NCBI GenBank assembly: GCA_004369045.1
Contig: ML213518.1
Coordinates: 480,591 to 544,590, forward strand
DNA from: Heliocybe sulcata
Lineage: Eukaryota > Basidiomycota > Agaricomycetes > Gloeophyllales > Gloeophyllaceae
DNA: 64,000 bases
Direction: 5' to 3'
This document shows positions 11,393-24,217 of this stretch, piece after piece. Position 1 is the first letter of the stretch. Each line of letters starts with the position of its first letter. Below the pieces are notes generated by a model. The model saw nothing but the letters and a program-made list of their open reading frames with translations, made no database searches and had not been told where the DNA came from. A program made the translations under genes and the position numbers.

Positions 11393-14300
11393 TTAGATGC
11401 GCTTCATCGCTCGTGATTTTTGTCTCTCCTCATGCAGATCATGCGGATCAGTACAGTCCAGGGCAGCTATCTCCTCGTGTTCAGGAGTGAGCGAATTCGT
11501 CCGCGGGATCCCGGGTGTTCCGAGGTCCGGTTGTTGTCGGTCCTTCTCTTTGGGACGAAATTCCGAGGGCAAGAGCACTGCTCTGTCGAGGGCAACTGGT
11601 AGGCCTCTGTGGCGACCCCTAAGCATCACCGCGCACAAAATCAACTTGGATAGCGTCTTCAGCGCTCCAGCAAAGGAATAGTTGGCCTGCGTGCCGTCAG
11701 ATTCAGATTCATCTCCGGCCGAAGTCACTCACAGTCGGGATGCCGAGGCTTAGTCCAACCGTTCCGTAGGCGGACACCAATTCAAAGGCTGCGAAGAATG
11801 GGTTTGGAACGTCTGGAAGACTACTAAATGCAAGACTTACTCAATTGGAAGATATTGAACCAGGTTGCCTCAGCAGCGTCGTTCAGATTGTGCGCCTTTA
11901 GGGTTAGAGTCAGGTTGTGCACTCCTGTGACACGCAGATCTTACCTCGATAATGCAGAGCAAGAACAAGGCGAACGCCAGCCACCACATATCTGTACCAA
12001 GGTATTGGTTTTCTCAGACGGGCGTCAATGTGGAGCGATCTCACCGAAAGCCAGTTGTCTCCGTATATGAACGAAGATGTATCTTCCCCAGATTGCGACC
12101 CGGGACCCGGAGTTGAATTGTTCATCGTTGTCGTCTATCTCAGCTTCCTCTTCGTATATTCCCAGCGATTGCTCTTCGTACACGTTCGTCGTGCGGACAC
12201 TGGTCGAGCTTCATGTTATGATCGTCGCATCAACACTGTGTGACTGACCTCATGGCGACTGGATAAACGGAGATGTACATCATCACAGTGTATAGGAATC
12301 TATCGTGCAAAGGTGAGCCCGTATTTCGCGAAGTAGGTGGAGGTTCTAACTTCACAGCCGGAGCAAGTGCTGACAGAACCACTGACTGGAAGCCAGCTGT
12401 ACGCACCGCGCAGGCTTGTAATAGTCCAAGAACGATCCTTGTGCCCAATGGAATTGAAGTGATGGCGGAATTGCCTATATCCAGGATGAGGAAGAAGAAC
12501 CAATCCGTACAACTGGATTTCCGTCAACGTCTAAGCACACGATGATGGAGGGACGCGTACTTCATGAATAAGAGCATCAGCACCAAGAACCATGTCTGGC
12601 GTGAGGGGAATAGGTAGATAAAGCATCTACGGGGATGATCCAGGAGGAAATGGTAAGTTTCGTAGAGTCGGGACTCTCGAGGCGTGCATTTAGCGAGGAT
12701 CCATCTGGCCCAGCAGGCTCAGGGTTATGGAGACGAACTGGGAGAAGGCGGGGCTCACATCATAAGGCGAAGACTAGTGCGCCATGATTATCAGTGCATC
12801 TTCAACGTTCTGCTTATATATACAGACGCACAAAATGGGCTGCAATGTACGATTAGTTACAGTCTCAAGCTTAAGACGCTGACATCCTTACAAAAGCTGT
12901 ATTCCCTGCCAGTATACACAATATCAGGAAGAAAATCATCGGGTACGCCGTCTGGAACGGGATCATATTTTGGTCCACTAGAGACATCCCGGTATTCGCC
13001 CATGCTGCCACTATCTGGAACACAGAAAACCTGGGATGACCGATGAGAGACACAGGAATCTCATCCAAATGCTCCTACCATATCGGATTGATGGCACGGT
13101 GTTGCTGAGGAGGTAAGAAGTTGCTCTTCCACCTGGGAAGCGACATATAGGGCGCTATCACAGCGAATGAGACGGCCAAGATGCCTATATAGTACTTGAC
13201 GTCGCGTCAGAATAACCAAATGTACAATTCTGAGTTCACGTACAGCCGGAACGATCCACAGCAGAGCGTTCAATGCTCGATACTCCACGCCACCCAGTTC
13301 TCGTAGGTCTTCTTCGCTCAGCTTTCTGAACATCGAATTGCGATCTACGACGGCGTTGAAGGATATGTAGGGAACTGGTCTTCCCGCATCTTCCGTACAT
13401 TCGTCATTTGCAGTCCCGGTAATAGTCACGGTGTGCGGCATCGTCATCGTCCGCGTCAAATGGGTGTGCAAGTTCGGCGTCGCTCTTCGGATGACATTCG
13501 ATACGAGGTCCGCTGGACCCGCGAAGCCTCCGAAATCGGTTTCGTGCTGCCTGAGTGAGCGAGTTCTGCGTCTTGTTAGCGTTCTTTCCTGCACCAAGCT
13601 TTTTCCACGAAATGGATCTGCCGTAGTCATACAATTGCTCGGGTTCTTTGACTATGCCGTGACTATCGACGGATCCGACTTACTAGGTGAATCTTTCTCC
13701 GATGGGGTACTGGCGGCGAAGTCCACGCGTGGCTGTGTATCGTGGCGAAGAAGCTCTTTCGCGACAGGTGTGTTGGACTCGGCCGCCTCCAACCCAGAAC
13801 TCAGAGCGGAAGTGCCCGAATGTAACCCTGTGTTTCTTTCTTTCAGAGACTGCTCGCTGAAGTCCATTGCACCGATCAGCCGTGGCGCAGCGTCTACTCG
13901 ATGAATCATATCGGCATTGACTCCCTTACTTCCCATCCCGGTGATGAATGGCTTATCGTTTCGTTTCGGCGGATGTCCCTGACGTCCGTATTTCGGAGCC
14001 TCCGAATCGCCTTTGCTTTCGTTCATGCGGCTCTGGAATTTCGTCCTGTCCAGTTCGGCGCGGATAATATGCCGTAGATGGTTGACAAAATAATGCCTGA
14101 GGGACACAAAAGGGTCAAGAGGTGGTACCAGTACAGATGTGACTTAAGACTGACCTTCGGACCAGGACTACAACCCAAGACACAGCCACCTGAGCTTTGT
14201 CTGAGCCAGTGCCGAATAGTCTATTCAGCATGAAAACGTACCGGACTCCCAATCAACTCCAGGAAAACCAGTATAGCTTGCTGCCATGCAGTCAGTGCGC

Positions 14301-14562
14301 TCAGGTCTACAGTATAGAGCCCTGTGCCCGTGACAGAGCTAACACAGAGAAACAGGGAGTCGATATATGCAATCTTGAAGCGACCGTTAGATCTCCATAA
14401 GATAGCAGAGAAGACAAGCGGTGTCAAGATGCTGGCGTATCTTGTCTCAATAGTGTCGAAAGCACCTCAACAGAGAATAACCTACAAGAGAAGCAGGTGA
14501 ATCCTATAGAAGTTGAGAGCTGGCAGCAGGGTCAAGTATCCCGTCCGACCTTCCCCAGCCAT
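11393..14562 (-). CDS. TRK-family potassium transporter
   Basis: Plasma-membrane K+ uptake protein of the fungal Trk/HKT superfamily with M1-P-M2 repeats. I take the start at 14560-14562 (MAGEGRTGYLTLLPALNFYR), since LNFYRIHLL is the usual beginning of the first membrane segment. The first pore segment SLFLCVSSVTGTGLYTVDL follows, then a long polar loop (Ser/Lys-rich, about 14100-13450). Later marks are VPYISFNAVVDRNS, LGGVEYRALNALLWIV and, at the C-terminal end, NYSFAGALKTLSKLILC with MLRGRHRGLPVALDRAV. A frame change near 13630-13680 is explained by an intron with a strong GTAAGT donor, after which the frame reads NPFRGKSL. About ten introns; the middle exons (11.7-13.0 kb) were joined only roughly. 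The gene looks intact. Confidence 0.87.
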
Positions 14563-14967
14563 CTGATGGGCAGGCACCTCTGGCAAGCGGCGAGAGTGAT
14601 TGACAAGGTCAACAAGGTGCGAAAAAGCAACCACAAGAAAGAGAGTAAGCGCCTTGATAAAGCCTACCAAGCTCCGTAAATAATCACCAGATCATTGCGG
14701 TGTCCCATGGCAGAATTGGCGCAGCTGGGTGCAGGAGACCGACCGCCGAGACCGCGGAGTTGATACCGCGCGCTCTGAAGTCGTGAGCATTGGAGGTTTG
14801 TTCCTAATATTCGCTGCGAGGTGAAAATGCACCATAAATAGGGATGTGGATCTAAGTCTTCGAGGAAAGATTGCCTTATCCGTGACATGCCTATGTCGCC
14901 ACACAGCTGGTCACTCCTCGCCTTCCTCGGAGAACCAGATTAGACCACCGAGCAGAGCACATCTATT
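14563..14967. other. Spacer between TRK start and WD40 gene end
   Basis: About 400 bp upstream of the TRK start on the same strand as both genes. No convincing coding exon is seen; an extra upstream non-coding or coding TRK exon cannot be excluded because a short open stretch (FIKALTLFLVVAF) runs upstream of the chosen Met. Confidence 0.4.
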
Positions 14968-17900
14968 CTAAGTACTGAACGTTAAAGTGCTTTCACGTAT
15001 CTTCAACTTGACGCTCCGGTCTGCCGGCCACTCAAATCGGATGTATTCCAGAGTCCCGGCTGTCGTCATTTTGGCTTCGCGAGACCGTAAGCGACAAGAT
15101 ACAGCTAGTGCACTGCATGCTTACCTTCATCACCCACATTGAAGGGTAGTCGCTTGAAGGGCTCAGATCCACCATGGCCTTGACGAGGCGGAGCACCAGG
15201 ATTGAAGAAGCTGGAAAAGCTTGATCCGACCTTCCACACAAGGACGACCCCTTCCTCTAGGGAGACAGTGACCAGTCGCCTACCATCGGGAGAGAAACTT
15301 ATCGCAACGGGTCTCTTTTTATGTGCATCTAGAACGTATAGCCGGGTTGCCGTCTTCAGATCGTACATGATCACAGCGCCTTCACTAGTTCCGACGGCAA
15401 GACGCTGGGTGGCCGTGTGGAAGTCCACAGTAGGAAACCTATCACACGAGAATAAGCTGAGATCCAGGGAGCAATTCATCCGGAGAAATGCTTACGTTTT
15501 CACCACATGCCCGAGTATTTCGGTTGCAGTGTCCAGGACAGCATCCCGATCAGACGTCGCGTTGGGATCGAGCGACTTCACGACGGCTTCCACAAGTCGT
15601 GGCAGGTTCGGATATAAAACCAAAGGTTGCTATTGAAGGTGAGGCTCTTCCTCAGAGAAAGTTCTCTCAGCGCACCTTCCGAATGAAGAATGCCACTAGC
15701 TGCATCACGGACTTACGATGTTCCAGGTTCTGGGGATGGAGAATATCGAAAGCCAAGGTAGTCATGAACAGGGGAGAGTTGCTGGATGCGATACGAAGAA
15801 CAGCGGCACGAGCTAACAGTCCGGCATTCTGAGTCGAAATGGTCTCCTTGCGACTAGACGTTGCAAGTAGGAATAATGCACGTAACATCTCCATCGCATC
15901 GACATATTGCTGCCAGACGGTGAATCCTTTGGAGCAGAGATCGATGGCCAGAGACCGATACACCGACGTATCATCATGCAGATAATAGGCGATAGACTTG
16001 GAGATGTCAGCCAGAGTCCTAGTCGACGAGGTCAGACACTAATATGTCTGTCAAGGATTGCGAGCGTACACAGTGGACAGCAGGCTATACTTTGCAACTG
16101 CCAAGTAGCCGCAGAGGAAGAGCGCCATAGCAGCGATGTGGCTCTGTTTGTCGTTCTCATGTTGTCGGCACGGCACTGATTATGCGCATGAGTGATATCT
16201 CCAGCAGATTGGCACATGCCATACATAGCTGTTCCCAAGTCTCCACGAGACGGTTGGCGTCCTCGTCCGATAGATATGCTATACCAGCATCAAATAATAG
16301 ATGAATAGACGCCCTGAGTTCACCTGAGACAACGCAGATGAGTCGAAAAACGTAGACAACACGTCGCACTACAGACCTGCTCCATTCAGCCACGCATTGG
16401 CAAGATATGTCGGACTTGGTGCCCGGTAACCTGATCCGACCAAACCTTCTAACGAGGAAGCGTAGAAGGTAGTGACTGTATTGGCAGCATCGGCGAATTC
16501 TGCAGTAATTCGGTAATGACACATGCAAATACCGTGAACGATAAAAAGACACACCCTCGAAAAGTGCGAGAGCGCGAAGTAGAGCTATGACCCCTAGAGC
16601 TCGGGCTGCAGACACCTCTGGTGAGATTGTCCAGGCTGTCCGAGGATCAGAGGATGCAAAGCTAACGAGCGCGTCTCGGCTGGAAGAAACGTTAAGCATT
16701 CATCCCGGATGAGTTATAAGCACGGACCTCATGAAGCCGGCCGATGTTCCGGAGGATTGTGTGCCTAAGCCATCTTCACATAATCTATCGATGTCCAAGC
16801 TCAGCCCGAACGTCAACAGGCCTGACAGCACAGTGCGGTATTGCGTCGTGACGGCGGTCTGTCTTTGCTTTTCGCGGGGTGTGTGAACAGAAGCCATGAT
16901 CTGGTTAATCATAGCCGTCAGATCGACCAAAAGAGTAGCGGCTATGATATTTTGCGTTCAGTGTTGGTTCATGCTCTCAATGGTAACGCAACGTTGCTCA
17001 CCCGCTGTTTCATTACAGAAAGCCTGCGAGGGAGTTCCCGCCGTTACACCCACCGTGAGCGATGGTTGCACATGGTTCATTGTCCTGAGCGTCGGTGCAG
17101 ACGTGAAGTACCTGAATGGAAGTATACATCAAACACTTACATCTCGACCCATCCCTCTCCCTGGGCTACAATTTCGGCGGCTTTATCCCACGTCAGCGAC
17201 CGTCGAAATTCCTGTGACCTAAGGTCCCATAATCGAGCCCAACCATGAGAATAGACGAGGAGTATGTTGTCAGAATCAACATAGACATGCACCAGCGGCG
17301 CAATAGAGCCTGGAATGAGGTACAAGCTGGCATGGGTGAATCACGGCATCCAGAGTTTGAAGCCGGATTGGAGCTTACAACTGGCATCCGTCGATTGCTA
17401 TAATAGCAATAGTCCCGTCGCATGCGATACATAGTATGCATCCTTTCAAGATGCACGACTCGGGCATTTCAAGGACGTTCTGCAAAGGACTGGTGAATAA
17501 TATCCACCGGGCAGCCAAAGACAGAGAGCTTTCAAACAAGACTTTGAGAAGGTACTAAGAAGCCTCAGCGACTTGAGAACACACCCAAAGTCCCAGCATG
17601 CAATAGATCCGTCATCCCCACCGCCGATAATGATCTGACTCGACGTCCGACGGTTCCTCACAAGAAATAAGGACGTGACTAGTGCATTCAGGGACACGTC
17701 CGAGGCTAGGTCGGCTGCAGCATTTTTTGGAGGAGCGGCTAGAGTTGCCAACGAAGAGCGTCGAATGAATCCATCGCCTGGATAAGCACCATGTACTGTT
17801 AGCTACAATCGCGATCGGGCTTGAAAGAGACGGTCGCACTATACCCGGCAATGATCGCATCCAATTCCAGAGGGAGTAGGGCGGTCAGAAATACGTCGTT

Positions 17901-20227
17901 ATCTTTACTTGGTCGTTTGGCCTTCCACAGGAATTCATTCCCTAGTTTTCCGGGACTTGCTTTACTGAGCCTAGAGCTTCCCAGCTCGGCAAGATCAATG
18001 ACTTCCAACGCCCGTCTTGCTTTCTCATCCCGTCTCACAACTAGTATACAGCCGGAGGGAAGAATGTGAGAGATGGCATGGTTTGGAAGAGGGACTTCGC
18101 GTAGTGTCTCAAGTCTGGACCATCAGGAATGATTCTATAAGCGGTCCAAAAAACGGAGAGGCCTGCGTACTGTAAGATGCCCGGCGAATGGTCCTCGACT
18201 TCGTCATTATTCGGATCCACTTTCCTAACGGCATAGACCTCCGCGCGATCCTAGCGGGTATCGTATTATGTGCCCAAAACAGCAGCCTGGAAATGCGGAC
18301 TCACTCGGCATGTGACAATGTATGACCCAGGACTACATGATCTAACATCTTTAATGCTCGTAATTGAGACAGCAGATCCCAAAGGTGACATCCTAGAAGC
18401 TTTCGTGTCCAAGTCGAAGAGCTGCCAGAGAGACACCTTCCATTGACAGCACGTGGGGAAAGAAAAGACTGCATATACTCACAATCATCGCAGAATCCGA
18501 CCAGATCATCGCCCTCGACTCAACAATGCGTATCCCAGCTATTGGCGAAATCTCTCTGTCTCCAAACGAGATTTCACCCAGATCCACTTCGTCACCAACA
18601 GCGATCATGCCCTGCGGCGTCTCATCCTCTGCCACGGCCACGCGCTCCGTCGAGCGCATCTTGAGCGCTTTGAACGGATTTGGCAGGGGCAACGAAGTCA
18701 TGCTGTTATTATTGCTCCTTTCGCTCTCAAGCAGAGACGGATTCAGGCGCTTAGGTGCTGATAGCCATAATTGACGCATGACTAGATGGCGAGCAGGCGT
18801 GATATGGAAGAACATCATCGGACCAGGGGCTCCTTGGTCCAGAGAGGGGTCCGACAAGATTGGGCCGCATACAGGCCCGTCCATGCACCATTCGCCCAAT
18901 TTCTCCAGCAACGGCGATACACTGACGTCCGCGGCAGCAGCCTCTTTCAGTTCGAAGATGGCGATACGGGTGATTTCGGAAGCATCCTCCTCCGAGTGAT
19001 GGTCTCCGATATTGGACGGCGTGCCGGAGATGGCAGATGGATCAGTAGCACAGACGAGCACGAGCACTTTCTATAATTGCGAAGACAGGTGTGAGTCCGG
19101 AGATAATATTATGGCACCGATAGTACAATAAAATGAATATATATTTGTCAACATGAGAAAGCTATCGCACCTCTCCATATATTGTCACCTGTAACCGTTT
19201 CCAGCTCCAGATGTGGTGCGACATGTCATGCGCTTTGATACCCTCTGGTGGTGGTAGCGGTTCTTCGTCCTCTACTCGGCACGATGATAGACAGGAGCCA
19301 TCGCGTAAAGAAAAGACCGATAGATATCTAGGACGCAATTGTAAGCTGGTCCTCATCTTACAACATACATATTCACCCCGTATCTTGAAGACAGAGTAAA
19401 GCTTGACTATCGCGCACGACTTCCATGCAAGATATGGAATGACTTTCACCTAAGCGCGGTGGAAGCAAGTGGAACGCCAAGGAAATTGAGGACTGCATTG
19501 GCGTCGGCATGGCCAGAGCAGGGGAACTAGATAACGTAGGCGAGGGAGCACGTGTCACTGACTGCGATGTAGGCGGTGGGGTACCTGTTCCCGCTATGTT
19601 CTCCGTACGCGGAGTAGGTCCGGGAGATCGCACTATACGGGCGGACGGCGATGGGGACCTAACGCCTTCAGAGAGGGACGTTCTCTCCTTTGGCCCTTTG
19701 CCTTTGAGCATGTCTTTGAGCTTTTCCGGTTCATCCTCAAAATCGACATAGTTCTTCGGAGCTTCTGCCTGCTCCAAGGTAATGCCTGACACAATCCGAG
19801 AACGAGAGGAGACGCTAAATGGAGCCAAGCTGGAGCGAACTGAGGAAGGTGACGATGAACGCGACGTCGACTGAGCCATTCTAGAACGTTGTGTAGGACT
19901 GAATGGTCCCAAGTTCCCTAGAGTGTTCTGCAGTCCAGGTGAGCTAGCGTTACTTGAGACGTGTTCCTGCACCATAGGTGTCGCGCGGAAGACGTAGATA
20001 CTACCGTCAGAGCAGCCCATGGCCACGCCGGATATGTCAGAGTTCTTCTGTTCATCCTTCTGCAAGCCCTCATGGTCTTTAACGGCGCAGGTCCATGAGA
20101 TCAAGCTGGTAGGTATGGCTCGAGAGCAAGACGATTCTATAAGGTCTAGTGAGCCGGAACTGGTGGAAGTTCGCTGCGAATTTGATGCCGACAGTGTCAA
20201 CGGTATCAGAAATCGGTTAGAGGACAT
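14968..20227 (-). CDS. WD40-repeat protein, WDR7/rabconnectin-3-beta-like
   Basis: Large WD40 protein of about 1,400 residues. The C-terminal repeats (FHTATQRLAVGTSEGAVIMY, LYVLDAHKKRPVAISFSPDG, LVTVSLEEGVVLVWKVG) resemble the end of WDR7, the partner of DMXL/Rav1-type proteins that regulate V-ATPase assembly on endosomal membranes. The first exon (Met at 20225-20227, to about 19394) holds an early repeat (VAMGCSDGSIYVFRA) and a Ser/Pro-rich loop. It joins to DTGYLSVFSLRDGSC. Mid-gene repeats include QIIIGGGDDGSIACWDFG (about 17600) and ARLWDLRSQEF (about 17235). Between the N- and C-terminal WD blocks lies a helical region (about 15.6-17.0 kb). The last exon reads MTTAGTLEYIRFEWPADRSV, stop at 14968-14970. 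About 20 introns; some central joins were not checked base by base. Orthology to WDR7 specifically is inferred. Confidence 0.78.
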
Positions 20228-21956
20228 CCTGCGCCAAAACCGGGTCTCTGTAGCAGCAGCAGCAGCGACGTCCCGCAGGCCAGTATACTGCCAGTGTACG
20301 CAAAGCGCGCGGCTGCTTCAAGAGAACGCTCAGATCTTCAATGAGACGGATCAAGCTCGGGACCTCGCGTTGTCGGAAGCGCATCCGGATATTTCCGGGT
20401 CTTAATCTCTACGTTCTAAAATATTTGTAGTTTCGGTTTTCTCACCATCTCGGACACGTATCCTAGACTTTTCCTTTCTGTACGGGAGCTTGCTGAGGTA
20501 TATCTGCTTTCCGGTATAGGACTTCAGCCTAGCTGTGCGGCTCTTTTTAGCAGGCCCAGCCAGTGCCGCCAGGCGAACGTAACTTTACAAGTTTCTGCTC
20601 TTGTGTTTATGCACAGGTGGTGCAGAATTCTTTCCGGATAGCAGTCTTGGCCGATATCTGCTCAATTCATTGCTCTGGACAGACTTGCGGTCATATCGTC
20701 TGCTGATCAGACACTCGCTTTTTACGACTCATGTTCGACCATACAAGCCTGCGACCACTCCAGGCACACTTTCCTGGCGCCCACAAACCGTCATCCGGCT
20801 AGTCCTGTGAAGACTTTCGATAGGGCTGGCAGTGGCTAGGCTTGTAACCAGCCGCTATCGCAATTTGAGCCTCCGCTCGTTGAACTCGCGTGATTGCGAT
20901 AGCGGCTGGGCCAACTGAACGGCGTTTTGGCGCGGGACGTCACGCACAGCCAATCGTGCGTTGGACTTAGCGAAAATTCCGCGTTCGACTGCATATACCT
21001 CATGTAAAGCCGTCCTCGGTCCTGGATCCAGCTCCAGATTGTGTAACTCTAATGTAGATACAACTGCCGACAATACTATTTGCTACCTTTTGCAAGCTGT
21101 TAATTGGAGTGGACGGCCCAGAATATAACCTGCTTTCGACATGCTGAGAGCGACAGCGATCAATATGAAGGACGACGCCAATTAATTTGAAGGCCTCAAC
21201 TACCAGTGGACATGCTCAACGTTCAACGATGCACTGGGCATGAATCCTCTGCACCTGTAAATGCTCGGGCACGGGGATGGCCACCCTGCTTGCAGAAGAC
21301 GTCGTGTAAGGGAATGTGGTGCGATGTCAAAAAAATTACTTTTTTCCTGCCCATGTCATTTGACTCAGATTTCTTTGAAAATGTTCTTGCACCATATCCC
21401 CCAACAGACAATTTCTACGAGTAGAAGCCCAAATCTTTTCTAAGTCCAAGTCACGCTTTGGTTTCAAAAGTGTGACCTTAGGGATGTGACGTGTGAGTTA
21501 GCCCAGTCCGCTCGCAAGCTCGCGCCTTTCCACACTCCGATCGCCCAAAAGGGAAGGCGCGTGCATTGCGTGCGATGACTGGTCGCGAGTCTAGGCAGTG
21601 GCTCCCGAAATTTAGAATTCCCACACAGCCACCGGCCTAATGAAGTAAGACTTGACGAATCCGGCATAAGCGAGTGACCTCTGTGGCTGAGCCTCATCGT
21701 ATGCTGGCCCTGGGGCTGTCTGTAAAGCTCTCGGACGGCTATATGCACTGTAAAATATCCTCTAGAGTGTCTTAATGGAAGCTTGTTGCTCCTTGTTTAC
21801 AATCTGCTCGTCAAGACATTTCCGCCATTCAGCTAAGCTTTCGCCGTGAGTATAACAATTGTCGTAAGACAGGACCAAGCCACAGGTGCGACAGAGTTGA
21901 GTTTCACCTGCATAGCTTCAGGAGAGAGATTACAGAGAAAATACCAGCCCCATTTG
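20228..21956. other. Gene-poor stretch before the assembly gap
   Basis: About 1.7 kb with only short overlapping ORFs in all frames and no recognisable protein. It contains a perfect 17-bp inverted repeat (listed separately). It includes the promoter of the WD40 gene at its left end. Sequence quality next to the N run cannot be judged. Confidence 0.45.
20848..20909. repeat. Perfect 17-bp inverted repeat with 28-nt spacer
   Basis: The left arm ccagccgctatcgcaat (20848-20864) is exactly matched by its reverse complement attgcgatagcggctgg (20893-20909). Transcribed, it would form a stable 17-bp stem with a 28-nt loop. It lies outside any recognised gene. It could be a foldback or mini-element end, a structured RNA, or a protein-binding palindrome. 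Confidence 0.75.
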
Positions 21957-22446
21957 NNNNNNNNNNNNNNNNNNNNNNNNNNNNNNNNNNNNNNNNNNNN
22001 NNNNNNNNNNNNNNNNNNNNNNNNNNNNNNNNNNNNNNNNNNNNNNNNNNNNNNNNNNNNNNNNNNNNNNNNNNNNNNNNNNNNNNNNNNNNNNNNNNNN
22101 NNNNNNNNNNNNNNNNNNNNNNNNNNNNNNNNNNNNNNNNNNNNNNNNNNNNNNNNNNNNNNNNNNNNNNNNNNNNNNNNNNNNNNNNNNNNNNNNNNNN
22201 NNNNNNNNNNNNNNNNNNNNNNNNNNNNNNNNNNNNNNNNNNNNNNNNNNNNNNNNNNNNNNNNNNNNNNNNNNNNNNNNNNNNNNNNNNNNNNNNNNNN
22301 NNNNNNNNNNNNNNNNNNNNNNNNNNNNNNNNNNNNNNNNNNNNNNNNNNNNNNNNNNNNNNNNNNNNNNNNNNNNNNNNNNNNNNNNNNNNNNNNNNNN
22401 NNNNNNNNNNNNNNNNNNNNNNNNNNNNNNNNNNNNNNNNNNNNNN
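21957..22446. other. Assembly gap (490 N)
   Basis: Run of undetermined bases. Any exon here is invisible, and the true length may differ. Open reading frames that cross the gap are meaningless. Confidence 0.99.
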
Positions 22447-22454
22447 TGCCAACG

Positions 22455-22830
22455 CTATCGGGACCCTACACAAGTCTCCCTGTGAACTCCCGTTGCCCGC
22501 CTACTCGGAGTCACTGAGGAGACGTCCGCCAGCAAGTCTACATCCGGCGACCTTCCCGGATACCTGCACCCGGTGTAGGTCGAATATGATATCCAGTAAT
22601 AGCACCTGCAGTACTGTTCGAACGATGGCATCCATTCGCAGACGCTCATCCTTGCCTGCCTCCATGGCACAGTACACATCCTGGGCGTCTGGACGGACAT
22701 TCTCTGTAATTGACCTACCATCCATATGCTGGCTCTTTCTATCTGGCGATATCTGAACTCCACCGAAAGGTCTCTCTTCGGACAGATCGTCATGCTCAGT
22801 AGAAGCTGTACTGAGGCTGTCCCATGCCAT
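22455..22830 (-). CDS. Possible 5' exon of a gene running into the gap
   Basis: A minus-strand open frame starts with Met at 22828-22830 (MAWDSLSTASTEHDDLSEER) and reads through RLRMDAIVRTVLQVLLLDII, a plausible amphipathic helix, before a stop at 22501. A candidate donor after the Val-Gln codons near 22574 would allow splicing toward the gap. The start is 72 bp from the divergent start of the next gene. No family is recognised and the 3' part would lie in the N run, so this is weak. Confidence 0.25.
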
Positions 22831-22902
22831 GCTGAGGATTCACAGAAAAGTATATAGAGCCATGAATTTCTGGACCCATACGCGCCCTTCCCCCAACTTG
22901 CC

Positions 22903-23691
22903 ATGTCCAGCTCTGCACTTTGGAACCTATTCCCCGCTCTCAGCCTAATCCCGTCTTCAATAGTGCTCGCCCTACCAAACGCAAACAGCACCACCTCCTG
23001 GAACGCACAACAATGGTCTACCGAGCCTAGCGACCCGAGATACCCTATAGTCGCCATTATCTGTGGCGCCGTCGTCTTTGGCGGTAGGGAACGCGTTCCA
23101 TGCCACTGGATGAAGACTGATCACGATTGACGCTAGCTCTGTTCTTCGCGATTATCCTCGGAACAGGGTTATCGCACTGCCTCGATAAACGCAACCATAC
23201 CGCGTCTGGAGGTAACACGACCACGAATGTCGTAGGCAATACCAACAACGGTGCGCTCCATGTATCGTCGTTCCATACTTCGCTCAAGATGTTCCTCATC
23301 TAGAGGAAGGTCGTTCCACTGCTGTTGAACTCGCCGCACTTCCTAGACACGACTCGGAACCACGCCCGCCCGGGAGCCCACCTCCAAGTCCCCGCTACGA
23401 CGGCGTGCGCCTCCCAAGCTACTGCAAGGACGATGACACCCAAGACCTCCCTAGCTACACGGAAGAAGCTGATATCGCTGACGGCTTATCCGTAGGGGAG
23501 GGAGTGTCCACGTTTGAGGGGAGTTTCGCCGGTGAGTACTACCCTGTATTGTCGTGATTATGCGGCGCTCTTTTTAGGGCGTTGTCAGAGCAAAAGTGCT
23601 TTGTAGTCTGACTGACTGTTCACCTTCAGGAACCTCAAGCGCGGCGAGCATCGCTCCCCCAGGTCTTCCTGGCGGGCACATGAATCCATGA
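22903..23691 (+). CDS. Small single-pass membrane protein with LPSY motifs
   Basis: Uncharacterised protein of about 180 residues in four exons. It starts MSSSALWNLFPALSLIPSS, a likely signal peptide, followed by a short Asn/Ser/Thr-rich outer segment. A single membrane span (IVAIICGAVVFGALFFAIIL) is rebuilt across an intron near 23082. The cytosolic side begins CLDKRNHTASGEEGRSTAVE across a second intron (about 23211-23300). The tail is Pro-rich and acidic and carries two LPSY motifs (RLPSYCKDDD and LPSYTEEAD), which match the LPxY/PPxY class bound by WW domains of Nedd4/Rsp5 ubiquitin ligases. The last exon (acceptor near 23630) ends GHMNP, stop at 23689-23691. By architecture it resembles small Rsp5 adaptors; that role is inference only. 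Confidence 0.65.
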
Positions 23692-24217
23692 CACGGGACA
23701 ACTATTATCCTCTGTCACGGAGGACGCCTGTTGTCCCGTTCTGCTTCTTTGTGCCAAGTTACTACATTTCTCTCTGCACTCCCTCGCGCACTTCCCCCGT
23801 CGCCTGCTGACACGAATGCGGGGACATCCTCGTCCAGCCACGCAACTCCCTGTAACAGAGGACGGTCGTCATCTGGCCTCCTTTTCTGTGATAACTTCCT
23901 GCTCCTAATCTGCCCAGCGTGTATCCATAACTGCTTCATTCCCATCCACGTCCATAGCAAGCAATGCATTTACTTACCTTAGTTCCGCATAATGTACGCT
24001 GAATGTCACGATTTCGGTGTTGTGCTTTGGAACAATTGCAATTGATTAAATTATGCCGAATTAAGTGAGCGAGTGAGCATGCTAACACCATCCTACTTGA
24101 TATTAGTCCTGTACGAGAAATGTTTTAGTATCATACACGGCCAAGTCCATCTCATCTCGACAAAGTCCAGCAACTCATAAGTAAAAGAGAAAGAGGGTCC
24201 GAGGACAATGACGATAT
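23692..24217. other. Convergent 3' spacer, no gene seen
   Basis: About 525 bp between convergent stop codons, becoming AT-rich toward 24050. Short ORFs only. It must contain both 3' untranslated regions. Confidence 0.5.

Noticed and set aside
13626-13690. Apparent frameshift in the TRK transporter
   Set aside because: A GTAAGT donor and GGCAG acceptor give an intron of normal length that restores the frame, so no break is needed.
20251-20267. Short CAG/GCA repeat upstream of the WD40 gene
   Set aside because: Only about five units and upstream of the chosen start; too short to call a microsatellite of note.
21846-22517. Open frames crossing the N run
   Set aside because: They consist mostly of undetermined bases.
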